DNA from: an uncultured Victivallis sp.
Lineage (GTDB): Bacteria > Verrucomicrobiota > Lentisphaeria > Victivallales > Victivallaceae
NCBI GenBank assembly: GCA_944389935.1
Contig: CALXOE010000009.1
Span: 1 to 64,000, forward strand
Reading direction: 5' to 3'
DNA length: 64,000 nucleotides
The position numbers and the translations under genes are program-made. This document shows positions 1 to 7,797 of this stretch, in pieces. Below the pieces are notes generated by a model. That model saw nothing but the letters and a program-made list of their open reading frames with translations. It was not told the DNA's origin and ran no database searches. Within the stretch, counting starts at the first letter, position 1; every line of letters starts with the position of its first letter.

Positions 1-161
1 TTTTGCTGAAATATAAGTTGCATCCAGAACCATCATCTTTCAACTTTTTCTTTTCCTATGGGATGGCTGTGAAAATTCTTCTTTCTTTATTATAGACGCA
101 TTTCCGGGAAATACAATCGGTTGTTCTACATGGAAATTCTGCTGGAGATGAGGTTGGGAAG

Positions 162-190
162 TTGAAAAGTCGCGCAAAGACGTGTATTGT
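162..190 (+). promoter_or_regulatory. Candidate sigma70 promoter for carbonic anhydrase
   Basis: A TTGAAA -35 (162-167) and a TATTGT -10 (185-190) are separated by 17 bases, giving a leader of about 38 bases before the ATG at 235. The AT-rich stretch 1-161 upstream shows no other supported feature. Prediction by eye only. Confidence 0.45.
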
Positions 191-234
191 TCCGCGATAT
201 TCCGGAACACGATCAACCAGAAAGGGGAGAACAG

Positions 235-888
235 ATGGATCCGGCCATCCAGAAAATGATTCACGGCTTCCGCCATTTCCGCAAAACCTATTTTTCCGAC
301 AGCACCGAGCTCTATTCGCGCCTCAGGCACGGCCAGATGCCCGCCGCACTCATGATCGCCTGCTGCGATTCGCGCGTCGACCCCGCCCATGTCACCCGAA
401 GCAATCCCGGGGAGATGTTCGTGATCCGCAATGTCGCGAATCTCGTGCCGCCTTATCATCCGGACTCGACGTTTCACGGCGTGAGCTCCGCGATCGAATA
501 TGCCGTCTGTGTGCTCGAAGTCAAGCACATCATCGTGCTCGGCCACTCCGGCTGCGGCGGAATCCACACCCTCATGTCCGAGGAGTGGCACAATCATCCG
601 TCGGAGTTCCTCACACGCTGGCTCACGCTCGCCGAACCGGCCCGCCACCGGGTCAAAGAGCGTCTCGGCGACAGGCCGGAGGAGCTCCAGCTGCGCGCCT
701 GCGAGGAGAGTTCCATCCTGCTTTCCATGGAAAACCTCATGACTTTCCCGTGGATCCGCGAACGGGTCGAGGCCGGTAATCTTAATATCCACGGCTGGTA
801 CTTCAACCTGCACGAGGGCGAACTCTACGATTACGACTCCGAAAAAGAGGAGTTCCTCCCGCTCGCCGGAGAGTCCGATTTCCTCTGA
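235..888 (+). CDS. Beta-class carbonic anhydrase
   Basis: Zinc enzyme interconverting CO2 and bicarbonate in the cytoplasm. The 217-aa protein carries the beta-class signature: zinc Cys43 followed by the Asp45-Arg47 dyad (CCDSR), and the second ligand set His104 and Cys107 in GHSGCGG. Length matches the usual 200-220 aa. The start at 235 is chosen because AAAGGGGAGA lies just upstream; an in-frame ATG at 187 would add 16 residues with no family equivalent. Bicarbonate supply would suit the biotin-dependent and ferredoxin-dependent carboxylation/decarboxylation enzymes elsewhere in the window, but there is no operon link. It converges on the glycosidase at 899, with only 10 bases between the stops. 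Confidence 0.93.
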   Translation: MDPAIQKMIHGFRHFRKTYFSDSTELYSRLRHGQMPAALMIACCDSRVDPAHVTRSNPGEMFVIRNVANLVPPYHPDSTFHGVSSAIEYAVCVLEVKHIIVLGHSGCGGIHTLMSEEWHNHPSEFLTRWLTLAEPARHRVKERLGDRPEELQLRACEESSILLSMENLMTFPWIRERVEAGNLNIHGWYFNLHEGELYDYDSEKEEFLPLAGESDFL

Positions 889-898
889 ACCGCGCTCC

Positions 899-2155
899 TC
901 AGCAGGGGAGAATTTCCAAAAGCATCTCCCCCTCCGTCGGCGGAGTGACCGGACGCATCCAGAGCTCTTCGGAAACGTGCGGCTCCTCCCGCAGAAGTTC
1001 CGTCGTCACCGGGTCGTACCAGCGCAGCGTATACGTTCCGGCGGGCAGCGAAACGGCGAGCCCTTTCCCCGCCGTCTCCGCCGCATACGCGAGAAAGTGT
1101 TTTCCCCCGAGCGCCAGCGCCGCCGCCCGGCAGTCGGGCCGGAATACGTGGAACGCCGGACGCGCACGGGAGAAGTCGAATTTCCCCAGAAACTGCGCGA
1201 GCGCCGCCAGTTCGCGGTGAAAACCTTTCCCTCCGCCGTGCGTGCACCCGGCGGAACAGTGTTCCGCCCCGTCCGGCGTCTCGACCGTATAGGCCATATC
1301 CAGATTGCTGTACCCCGCCGCCCCCGCCAGCAGCGCGAGCCACGCCTCCTGCCGGTAGGGGCGGTTCGCAGAGCCGCAGAATCCGGTCTCATCATCGACG
1401 ATCGGCAGATTTCTATGCCAGTTGGCGGGCGCGCACTCCGGGCGCATGTAATGGAAATTCAACACATCCGCAGCCGGAACATCGTCAAACGCGCAGGAAA
1501 AGGTATTGTCGACGTTCCACGCGACGGGTTTCCCGGGAGCGAGAGTTTTGACGAATTCCGCAAGTTCCTGCTGAAAACGGAGCACCGGCGCCGAATCGCG
1601 GACCATCCAGTACGGTTCGTTGACGAGTTCGATGATGACGTTGTCGAAATCGTTCAGCTGCTCGAGGACCAGGCGCACATAACGCTTCTTCTCCGGCGTC
1701 AGGGCGTTGAAGAACTCCCGGCGATCGACCGCCGGATCGTAAAACGGGGAATCCCGATAGTTGTTCTCGTTGTAAAAGACGCAAAACAGCGTGAACTCGA
1801 CGACGATGCCCGCCGCGTCGGCAGTCGAAAGAATATCGCGCAGCCGTGCGACATATTCGGGATGCAGCCGTTCCCTCTCCGGCCCGGCGAAGAGCGGTAC
1901 AAGCTGTCCGGCCCCCGGCGCAAGCGGATTCGAGTCGAAATTGAAATCGCTCGACCGCTCGAAGTAGCTGCCGCCGAACAGCCGGGTCTGATTGAAGCCG
2001 TTCTTTTTGAGCTCACGGAAATAGCGCTGGAAATCGAATGCGCGGTTGATCAGAGCGCCGTAATGCTCGGCGGAACTGATCAGCAGCCGAAGTTCGCCGT
2101 TGATCGTAAAATAATGCGGATTGACGCTCGAAACGCCGATCACCGTTTCAGACAT
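899..2155 (-). CDS. Clan GH-A glycoside hydrolase (cellulase/GH5-like fold)
   Basis: Predicted cytoplasmic retaining glycosidase of 418 aa, without a signal peptide. The first two thirds look like a TIM barrel. A clan-A acid/base motif VNEPYW places the catalytic Glu near residue 180, and VDDETGF near residue 256 offers the nucleophile Glu. The last 80 residues look like a small beta domain (GKGLAVSLPAGTYTLRWYDP), common at the C-terminus of such enzymes. The ATG at 2155 is preceded by GGGAGG; an upstream start at 2200 lacks this. The substrate cannot be told from sequence. It is divergent from the membrane protein at 2370 and transcribed alone. Confidence 0.75.
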   Translation of the reverse strand: MSETVIGVSSVNPHYFTINGELRLLISSAEHYGALINRAFDFQRYFRELKKNGFNQTRLFGGSYFERSSDFNFDSNPLAPGAGQLVPLFAGPERERLHPEYVARLRDILSTADAAGIVVEFTLFCVFYNENNYRDSPFYDPAVDRREFFNALTPEKKRYVRLVLEQLNDFDNVIIELVNEPYWMVRDSAPVLRFQQELAEFVKTLAPGKPVAWNVDNTFSCAFDDVPAADVLNFHYMRPECAPANWHRNLPIVDDETGFCGSANRPYRQEAWLALLAGAAGYSNLDMAYTVETPDGAEHCSAGCTHGGGKGFHRELAALAQFLGKFDFSRARPAFHVFRPDCRAAALALGGKHFLAYAAETAGKGLAVSLPAGTYTLRWYDPVTTELLREEPHVSEELWMRPVTPPTEGEMLLEILPC

Positions 2156-2221
2156 GGCTCGCCTCCCGGTTCTGGATGATGAATCTATCAATCGCGGCAT
2201 GAAAAATGCCCGGCCTATTTA

Positions 2222-2250
2222 GAAATAGCACATCGGAGCGTTTTTTTCAA
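2222..2250 (-). promoter_or_regulatory. Candidate promoter for the glycosidase at 899-2155
   Basis: Read on the minus strand, TTGAAA (2245-2250) followed by an A run, 17 bases, then TATTTC (2222-2227). The leader would be about 60 bases. It shares the TTGAAA plus A-tract style seen at other genes in this window. Confidence 0.5.
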
Positions 2251-2316
2251 ATCCGGCAACGCAAAACATGTTCCCGGCTGTTCCGGGGAAAAAATACGGC
2301 TTTTCCGCCGGACCAC

Positions 2317-2345
2317 TGGCAAAATTTCTCTCACCGGTGTATCTT
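2317..2345 (+). promoter_or_regulatory. Candidate promoter for the membrane protein at 2370
   Basis: TGGCAA (2317-2322), 17 bases, TATCTT (2340-2345). The expected transcription start is near 2352, leaving an 18-base leader that contains the GGGG ribosome site. Confidence 0.4.
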
Positions 2346-2369
2346 AATGGAAAACCGGACGGGGAATCG

Positions 2370-4289
2370 ATGCGCACACTCTTTCTGACACTCCTGCTGT
2401 TGACGGCGGCGGCCTGCTCCGCCGGAACTCTGCTGCTCACCGACTCCGTTCCGGTATTCGACCGGCCCGACCAGAATGCGAAAGTCCTGCGCATCCAGCC
2501 GCCGGGTCCCGTGGAATTTCAGGGGGAGCCGTTCACCGGGTTCTCGGCGCAGCACCCGCTCGCAACCGCCAACACATTCTACGCCCTGCCCGGCGGGGGC
2601 TTTCTCTCACCGGAACTTGTGAGCGAAACCGGCGTCGACGGGAAACGCGAGATCGTCCAGGTGCTGCCGCAGCCGATCGTGCGCATGCTCCTGACGGTCA
2701 TATGCGCGGCTGCGATCGGAGTTCTGCTGATCGGTTATCTGCGGCGGCGGAAACCGCTCCCGGACAGGCCGCCGCTCAACTCCCGGCAGGAAGCGCTCAT
2801 TTTCATCGCGCTCATCGTGCTGGTCCGGCTGCTGCTGCTGTCCGACACTCTGCTCACCTGGCAGAACGTCTTCGCCGCCGCGGCGGATGAGAACGGCTAC
2901 TTTGAAACCGCCGCCGACATGGCCGCGGGCGAATTCTCCGGGCCGTGGAGCTTCACGATCGGAACGGGGCTGCTCTATCTGCCGTTTCTCTTCGCGACGG
3001 GTGCGGAGTGTTATTACGACATCGCGATTCCGTTCTCGTACTTCTCGGGATACGTGCTCGCCCCCGGAGCGCTCGTGCTCGGATTTCTGATTCTGCGCCG
3101 TCTCGGGTTATCGAATCTCAAGGCGGCGCTCCCGATGCTCGCCTGGGCGGCGTGGCCGTTCTTCCACTTCCACGTCGAACTCTGGAATCAGGGAGTCTTT
3201 CAATCCATTTTCGCAACTTCCGGCGGCAGTGCGTGGTTCTTCTACGGGACGCTCATCAATGCGGGATTCAACGCCATGAGCGATACGCCGAGTCTCTGCG
3301 CCGTCCTCGGCTCGATCGCGCTCGCGCTGTACATGCCGCCGAAACGGCGGTTCGTGCTGCTGCTCGGATTTCTCTTCGGCTTCAGCTGCCTGCTGCGGAT
3401 CAACAACATCTTCTTCGCGCCGCTGCTCGCGTGGATCGCGGCGGGGAAGTTTCCGGACGCGCTGCGCCATCCGAAACAGCTCGGACTCCTCGTGCCGCTT
3501 GCGGCGGCGGGGTTCTTCGCGGCATTCGGCATCCAGCTATGGATCAACTTCCACCAGTTCGGCAACCCGATGACCTTCGGCTACGTGCTGCACTACCCCG
3601 ATCTAGCGGACGGGCTGCGGCCGGTCAACGGTTTCACGCTCCGCACGTTTCTCGAGGGGCGCAACATCCGTTTCCTCGCAGGCGCAAACCACGCCGCGTG
3701 GACGCTCGGAATCACCGGCATGCTGCTGCTGCGCAATGCGAAACTGCGCAGCACGTTCGCGCTCTGGAGCGTACCGGTCATCTGGTTCTTTTTCGGGTAC
3801 AGCCACACATTCTGCGACGCGCGCCGCTTCGTCTTCGGCGCATTTCCCGCCATGCTTGCGGCGTTTGCCGCACTCGAGTGCTGGAATGAGATCTCCCCCC
3901 GGGAACTCGCAGTCACGCTCTTCCTCGCAGGCGCCGCGACGCTGCTCGTGCTGCCGGCCGGTTCCGGCATCGCATTTCTCCCGTTCGGGCTGCCGCAGGA
4001 GCTCGGGCCCTGGCTCTATCTGATTCCGGCTGCGCTCGTTCTCTGCGGAATCCGTTTTCTGCTGCGGAAAAATATTCAGGCGGGAGCACTCTGCATCCTG
4101 CTGCCGCTGCTGCTGCTCTTCGGACACCCCTATCTCTACGCCGCACTCCTCGCAATCATTCTGCTGCGCGTGTTCTTCTCGCTGCGCGCCGCGACGATCC
4201 CGTGGGAAACCTCCTCATCCGTTTCCGAGAGAGCGGACGAGGAGTCTCCCTCCGGGAAACCGGACACTCAATCTCTTTCCAGGAAATAG
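2370..4289 (+). CDS. GT-C-like polytopic membrane glycosyltransferase with N-terminal periplasmic domain
   Basis: Predicted integral membrane protein of 639 aa. It begins with a signal sequence (MRTLFLTLLLLTAAACSAG), then about 90 residues that read like a small SH3-type beta domain (TDSVPVFDRPDQNAKVL). A membrane segment near residues 107-127 follows, then around ten more hydrophobic segments. After the second membrane segment comes an acidic first loop with ADENGYFETA, as expected for the catalytic carboxylates of GT-C (PMT/GT39-type) transferases that use lipid-linked sugars. The ATG at 2370 follows GGGGAATCG and the signal sequence begins there. The stop overlaps the convergent gene at 4268 by 22 bases. 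The family is assigned by architecture, not by a specific match. Confidence 0.6.
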   Translation: MRTLFLTLLLLTAAACSAGTLLLTDSVPVFDRPDQNAKVLRIQPPGPVEFQGEPFTGFSAQHPLATANTFYALPGGGFLSPELVSETGVDGKREIVQVLPQPIVRMLLTVICAAAIGVLLIGYLRRRKPLPDRPPLNSRQEALIFIALIVLVRLLLLSDTLLTWQNVFAAAADENGYFETAADMAAGEFSGPWSFTIGTGLLYLPFLFATGAECYYDIAIPFSYFSGYVLAPGALVLGFLILRRLGLSNLKAALPMLAWAAWPFFHFHVELWNQGVFQSIFATSGGSAWFFYGTLINAGFNAMSDTPSLCAVLGSIALALYMPPKRRFVLLLGFLFGFSCLLRINNIFFAPLLAWIAAGKFPDALRHPKQLGLLVPLAAAGFFAAFGIQLWINFHQFGNPMTFGYVLHYPDLADGLRPVNGFTLRTFLEGRNIRFLAGANHAAWTLGITGMLLLRNAKLRSTFALWSVPVIWFFFGYSHTFCDARRFVFGAFPAMLAAFAALECWNEISPRELAVTLFLAGAATLLVLPAGSGIAFLPFGLPQELGPWLYLIPAALVLCGIRFLLRKNIQAGALCILLPLLLLFGHPYLYAALLAIILLRVFFSLRAATIPWETSSSVSERADEESPSGKPDTQSLSRK

Positions 4290-6091
4290 AGGTTCGTCCC
4301 CGGAGCGTCGAATGAATCCGTGAAAGAGTCCGTATCCTGCGCGACGACCCGGTTGTCGAAGATCTCAATGACCCGTCTGGCCCGGAACGGAAGCCGGATC
4401 TCCCGGACGCCCCCGGTCCCGCAGTGAATCGACAGCAGCTCGGCGGACGCATGAAACGCCGCATCCTGCACGTAAATGTGCACTCCGGCCAGATTCGCCA
4501 GCCGGCGAATCTCCGTTTCCGTCAAATCGTTCGCCTCAGGGGCGTAGACCTCCGTCCAGTTCTCCTGTTTCCGAATGTGAATGCCGGGAAGTCCCTCCGG
4601 AAATCCGGTGAAACGCTCGACATTCTCCGGCGCATACGCCCCGTTGCGGATGATCCCCGCCTGATGGAGAAAGACCACCGTTCTTCCATCGCAGCAGAGC
4701 TTCTCCCGGAGCAAGGTTTCTTTCGCATCGTCCATCACGACCAGATTCTGGAAGATCACCAGCCGGTAACGGGAGAGGTCCACGTGTTTCAAATCCTCCC
4801 AGGTCGCCGTATCCGCCGGCAGTCCGGCCGCGGAAATGCGGTTTTCCAGCTCGCCGAAACGGCGTATCTGCGCCTCACTGTGCAGCTGATAATTGCTCTC
4901 CGGATCGATCACAAGCAGAATCTGGGCGGCGGAACCGGAGGAGCGGGCGGCGTACTCTTTCCACACCTCGACGGCACGGCGGATCATGGCGCGGGTCTCC
5001 TCTGCCCGATACATTCCGCCCCAGATATTGAAAAACCAGAATGAGAGCCGGTTGACCATGCACATGCCGAGTTCCCGCTTGAGTCCGGCGACATCCTCCT
5101 GCGGATTTTTCCAGCCGTTCCAGATTCCACCGGAAAGGGTGAAGTAATCCGTGAGCTTCAAATTGGCGTCACTGGTAATGCGGTCGCATTCAAACAGGAA
5201 ATTGATCTTTCTGCGACGCAGCATCTCCGTCACGCCGATGTAACCGGAATTGCCGCCGATGGCGAACGGCCGGTTGCAGGCCGCACCGATCACGAAATCC
5301 GGCGGAGCGGTGTCGAGCACCCGTTCGCAGTCGAGCTGTCCATAAATTCCGCTGTTGCGGATATGTGAATAGAAGATGCCGATCCGTGCCTCCTCCCGGA
5401 TCCGGGAGCGGGTTGCGGTGATGAATTCGATCGCCAGATCCGCCGTCGATGCGTTGACATACCGGAGCCACGCCGGGAAATTCGCCTCCGTATCCGGATC
5501 GTAGACCGCATCGTAACGGTGAGAGACGCCGGGATAGATCAAAGGCGGAAGATACTCTCGGGGCTCATATTTCTCACACCACTCCCGAAAATGGAGGACT
5601 TTCCAGGTCGTGAGTTTTTCATTCGCGTGTTCGATCCACTCCAAAGTGCGTCCGCAGGCGATCACATATCCTGCCACCCGCTCTTTCCAGCGGGATTCAC
5701 AGTGATCGAGGAAAGCGTACAGATAATTCATTGTAAGTTCTTTCCACTGTTTGTGATAATGGCAGTCGCTCAGATTGTAGAACGAGTCCATCGAGAGTTC
5801 CCGCGTGAGCCAGAGCGGAGAATTCAAATCGACGGTCGTGATGAACCGCGCGGATGGATGATGAGAAAGAAGCTCTTCAAACTGCTGGTCGAGGAGGTCG
5901 AAATCATAAAGATGTTCCCGTTTCCAGATCAGCGGATAATCGGAATAAGGCTCCCCCAGCGAGTTGGCGGTGTTCATCGGGGAGATTTCGATCAGATCGA
6001 TTCCCGCATCCCGCATGAATTCCAGCGTTTTCCACTCCGTGTGCAGAAATTTCCCGTAAGGAAGACGATAAAGCAGCATCGTGTTTTCCAT
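4268..6091 (-). CDS. GH42-like glycoside hydrolase (beta-galactosidase-type fold)
   Basis: Predicted cytoplasmic enzyme of 607 aa without a signal peptide. It has a barrel domain and a C-terminal region like the glutamine-amidotransferase-type trimerisation domain of GH42 (LSRYRLVIFQNLVVMDDAKE onward). The sequence ACGRTLEW near residue 151 resembles the G-T-x-E-W acid/base motif of these GH42 relatives. The Glu in FLFECDRIT near residue 301 is a possible nucleophile. Both assignments are inferred by position. The ATG at 6091 lies 7 bases after GAGGAG, better than the GTG at 6097. It is divergent from an AraC-type regulator whose promoter overlaps this one, the usual arrangement for a sugar-induced glycosidase. 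Confidence 0.72.
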   Translation of the reverse strand: MENTMLLYRLPYGKFLHTEWKTLEFMRDAGIDLIEISPMNTANSLGEPYSDYPLIWKREHLYDFDLLDQQFEELLSHHPSARFITTVDLNSPLWLTRELSMDSFYNLSDCHYHKQWKELTMNYLYAFLDHCESRWKERVAGYVIACGRTLEWIEHANEKLTTWKVLHFREWCEKYEPREYLPPLIYPGVSHRYDAVYDPDTEANFPAWLRYVNASTADLAIEFITATRSRIREEARIGIFYSHIRNSGIYGQLDCERVLDTAPPDFVIGAACNRPFAIGGNSGYIGVTEMLRRRKINFLFECDRITSDANLKLTDYFTLSGGIWNGWKNPQEDVAGLKRELGMCMVNRLSFWFFNIWGGMYRAEETRAMIRRAVEVWKEYAARSSGSAAQILLVIDPESNYQLHSEAQIRRFGELENRISAAGLPADTATWEDLKHVDLSRYRLVIFQNLVVMDDAKETLLREKLCCDGRTVVFLHQAGIIRNGAYAPENVERFTGFPEGLPGIHIRKQENWTEVYAPEANDLTETEIRRLANLAGVHIYVQDAAFHASAELLSIHCGTGGVREIRLPFRARRVIEIFDNRVVAQDTDSFTDSFDAPGTNLYFLERD

Positions 6092-6234
6092 TTTCACACT
6101 CCTCTAAATCCCTTTTTCTTTCCTCTCTGTTGTGGTTTGTCAGCCGTTTCCAATCCGGGAAACGACTCACAGGGTGACGTACTGTTTTCCCCGAAGCTCC
6201 TCCTGCGCTCCGTTGATCAATCTAAAATTCACGC

Positions 6235-6262
6235 TTGTCTTTTCTCTATTATATGCTATTTT
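6235..6262 (+). promoter_or_regulatory. Candidate promoter for araC-type regulator
   Basis: TTGTCT (6235-6240), 16 bases, TATTTT (6257-6262), giving a leader of about 56 bases. It overlaps the opposite-strand promoter at 6248-6276, so one bound regulator could affect both genes. Confidence 0.4.
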
Positions 6263-6276
6263 CTACAAAAAGAGAA
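6248..6276 (-). promoter_or_regulatory. Candidate promoter for GH42-like enzyme
   Basis: On the minus strand, TTCTCT (6271-6276), 17 bases, then a consensus TATAAT (6248-6253). The poor -35 beside a perfect -10 is typical of an activator-dependent promoter, and an AraC-type activator is encoded next door. The leader would be about 150 bases. Confidence 0.45.
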
Positions 6277-6324
6277 CCGCACCTGCATTATAAAAGATTC
6301 AAAATACAGTCAAAAGGATTCAAC

Positions 6325-7209
6325 ATGCCGAATCTGTTGCAAAACCAGCACGGAGATCTGTACAGTCCGGGTTACTATCAGAGTATGAAAATGCAGTTTC
6401 ATACCTGGCCGACTGCCGCAATGTCCGCCAGGAGTCTTTTTCTGAGAAGCGGCTTCGAGGTGGAACGCAACGGGTCGAGCTATTTTCAGCACAACCACAA
6501 CCCCGACCTTGCCATCGAGCTGGTAACCGCCGGAGCGGTCGTCTACGAGGATGATCACTGCGCGGCGAAAGTTTTCCCGGGAGAAATCTATCTCGTTCAT
6601 CACAATGCGGATACGATTATCCGAACCGACGAGGGGCGTTTTTACCGGAAAAAAGTCCTCTGTCTCACCGGCAGCCTGCTGGACGCCATCGTCGAATCGC
6701 TGAAACTGGTGGGAATGCGCCATTTGAAACCGGAGAACCCGGCGGAGTTCGAGTCGCGCATCGACTCCCTGCTCAAACAGCTCTGCTGCAAAGAACACGA
6801 TTCCGAATCGCGCATTGCGGGGGATGTGTATGAGCTTCTCTTTCAGCTGGCGGAATGTTTCCACTCCAAACGCAGCGCCTTTCCCGCGCCGCTGCTTGCC
6901 GCATTGGACTTCATAAACAGTTCGTTTCAACACAAAATCTCGCTTGCGCAGATCGCGTATAACGCGGGAGTGAGCCAGTCTACCCTGGTTCGTCTGTTCC
7001 ATCGTCATCTGGGGAAGCATCCGATGGCCTGGCTGATCGATCTCCGGCTGGAAATCGCCAAATCCATGGTCACAGCCACCGATCTTCCCATCAAGGAAAT
7101 CAGCTGGCGGTGCGGTTACGCCTCCCCTTACTATTTTTCCACGGCGTTTCGCGGGAAATACGGCTGCTCCCCGCGGGAGTTCCGCACCACTTGCCTGCCT
7201 CCCGGTTGA
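6325..7209 (+). CDS. AraC-family transcriptional regulator
   Basis: Cytoplasmic DNA-binding regulator of 294 aa. The N-terminal part looks like a cupin sensor (NHNPDLAIELVTAGAVVYED, then FPGEIYLVHHNADTI). The last 100 residues hold the double helix-turn-helix: ISLAQIAYNAGVSQSTLVRLF and the AraC signature IKEISWRCGYASPYYFSTAF followed by GCSPREFR. The ATG at 6325 follows AAAAGGATTC. Divergent from the GH42-like enzyme across a 233-base gap with overlapping promoters, so it most likely controls that gene in response to its sugar. Confidence 0.92.
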   Translation: MPNLLQNQHGDLYSPGYYQSMKMQFHTWPTAAMSARSLFLRSGFEVERNGSSYFQHNHNPDLAIELVTAGAVVYEDDHCAAKVFPGEIYLVHHNADTIIRTDEGRFYRKKVLCLTGSLLDAIVESLKLVGMRHLKPENPAEFESRIDSLLKQLCCKEHDSESRIAGDVYELLFQLAECFHSKRSAFPAPLLAALDFINSSFQHKISLAQIAYNAGVSQSTLVRLFHRHLGKHPMAWLIDLRLEIAKSMVTATDLPIKEISWRCGYASPYYFSTAFRGKYGCSPREFRTTCLPPG

Positions 7210-7271
7210 TTGCGAATCAGCCCCTGTCCTCTCCGCGTCCAGGAATCACCCAAAAAAAATCCGTGGCAGGA

Positions 7272-7301
7272 TTGCATTTCCCCCAAAACAAGCTATATTA
7301 T
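7272..7301 (+). promoter_or_regulatory. Candidate promoter of marR-MATE-sirtuin operon
   Basis: TTGCAT (7272-7277), 18 bases, TATTAT (7296-7301); an overlapping TATACT lies at 7299-7304. Expected transcription start near 7308, inside the inverted repeat described next. Confidence 0.5.
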
Positions 7302-7303
7302 AC

Positions 7304-7332
7304 TTCCAAAACAAAACTATTCCATTTTGGAA
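7304..7332 (+). promoter_or_regulatory. Inverted repeat, candidate MarR operator
   Basis: TTCCAAAA (7304-7311) and TTTTGGAA (7325-7332) form a perfect 8-base inverted repeat with a 13-base spacer. It lies between the -10 region and the ATG at 7333, covering the expected transcription start and leader. Its centre-to-centre spacing of about two DNA turns suits a winged-helix dimer, so autoregulation by the gene product is a reasonable inference. Confidence 0.5.
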
Positions 7333-7797
7333 ATGAATATGGATTTGACCTCATTCTGTCGGATGCACGGACTCGTCGAGGATCTGCGGCGAAAATGCGT
7401 GATTGAATACTGGGAACAGCGCAATGCCGACGATCCGCTCGCGCAGTTCGGGCCCCGGCTGCTGAATCACCTGAGCGCGATTCTGCGAAACGAACCGTGT
7501 TCGCTGCACGATGTCATGCGCCATACCGGACTGTCAGCGCCGGCGGCCTCGGCTTTTGTGGCGAAACTCGTGCGGGCGGGAATCCTGCGCCGTGAGGTCA
7601 ATCCGCAGAACCGCCGCAGCGTGCTCATCACGGTGGAGCCGGAATTCCGCAGAAATCTCGCGGAAATCGACGCGAAATTCCAGGAGCACGTCGCAGAACT
7701 GTTCCGTTCGGCCACATCTGCGGAACTTGAAGCACTGGAGACCGTGGGAGATTTGCTCCGTCGTCTCCTCGAATCGAAAGAAAATCAATCATGCTGA
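7333..7797 (+). CDS. MarR-family transcriptional regulator
   Basis: Small cytoplasmic regulator of 154 aa with a winged-helix domain. The recognition region is SLHDVMRHTGLSAPAASAFV followed by the wing (ILRREVNPQNRRSVLITVEP), in which an Asn replaces the common Asp-Arg-Arg pattern. The C-terminal helix (LEALETVGDLLRRLLES) is the usual dimer helix. The ATG at 7333 is preceded only by a weak TTGGAA that is also half of the inverted repeat. The stop overlaps the start of the MATE gene by 7 bases, so translation is coupled. MarR repressors commonly control adjacent drug efflux pumps. Confidence 0.88.
   Translation: MNMDLTSFCRMHGLVEDLRRKCVIEYWEQRNADDPLAQFGPRLLNHLSAILRNEPCSLHDVMRHTGLSAPAASAFVAKLVRAGILRREVNPQNRRSVLITVEPEFRRNLAEIDAKFQEHVAELFRSATSAELEALETVGDLLRRLLESKENQSC

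Noticed and set aside
1..813. A minus-strand frame over the carbonic anhydrase and upstream gap
   Set aside because: Antisense to a gene with all zinc ligands; no start signals.
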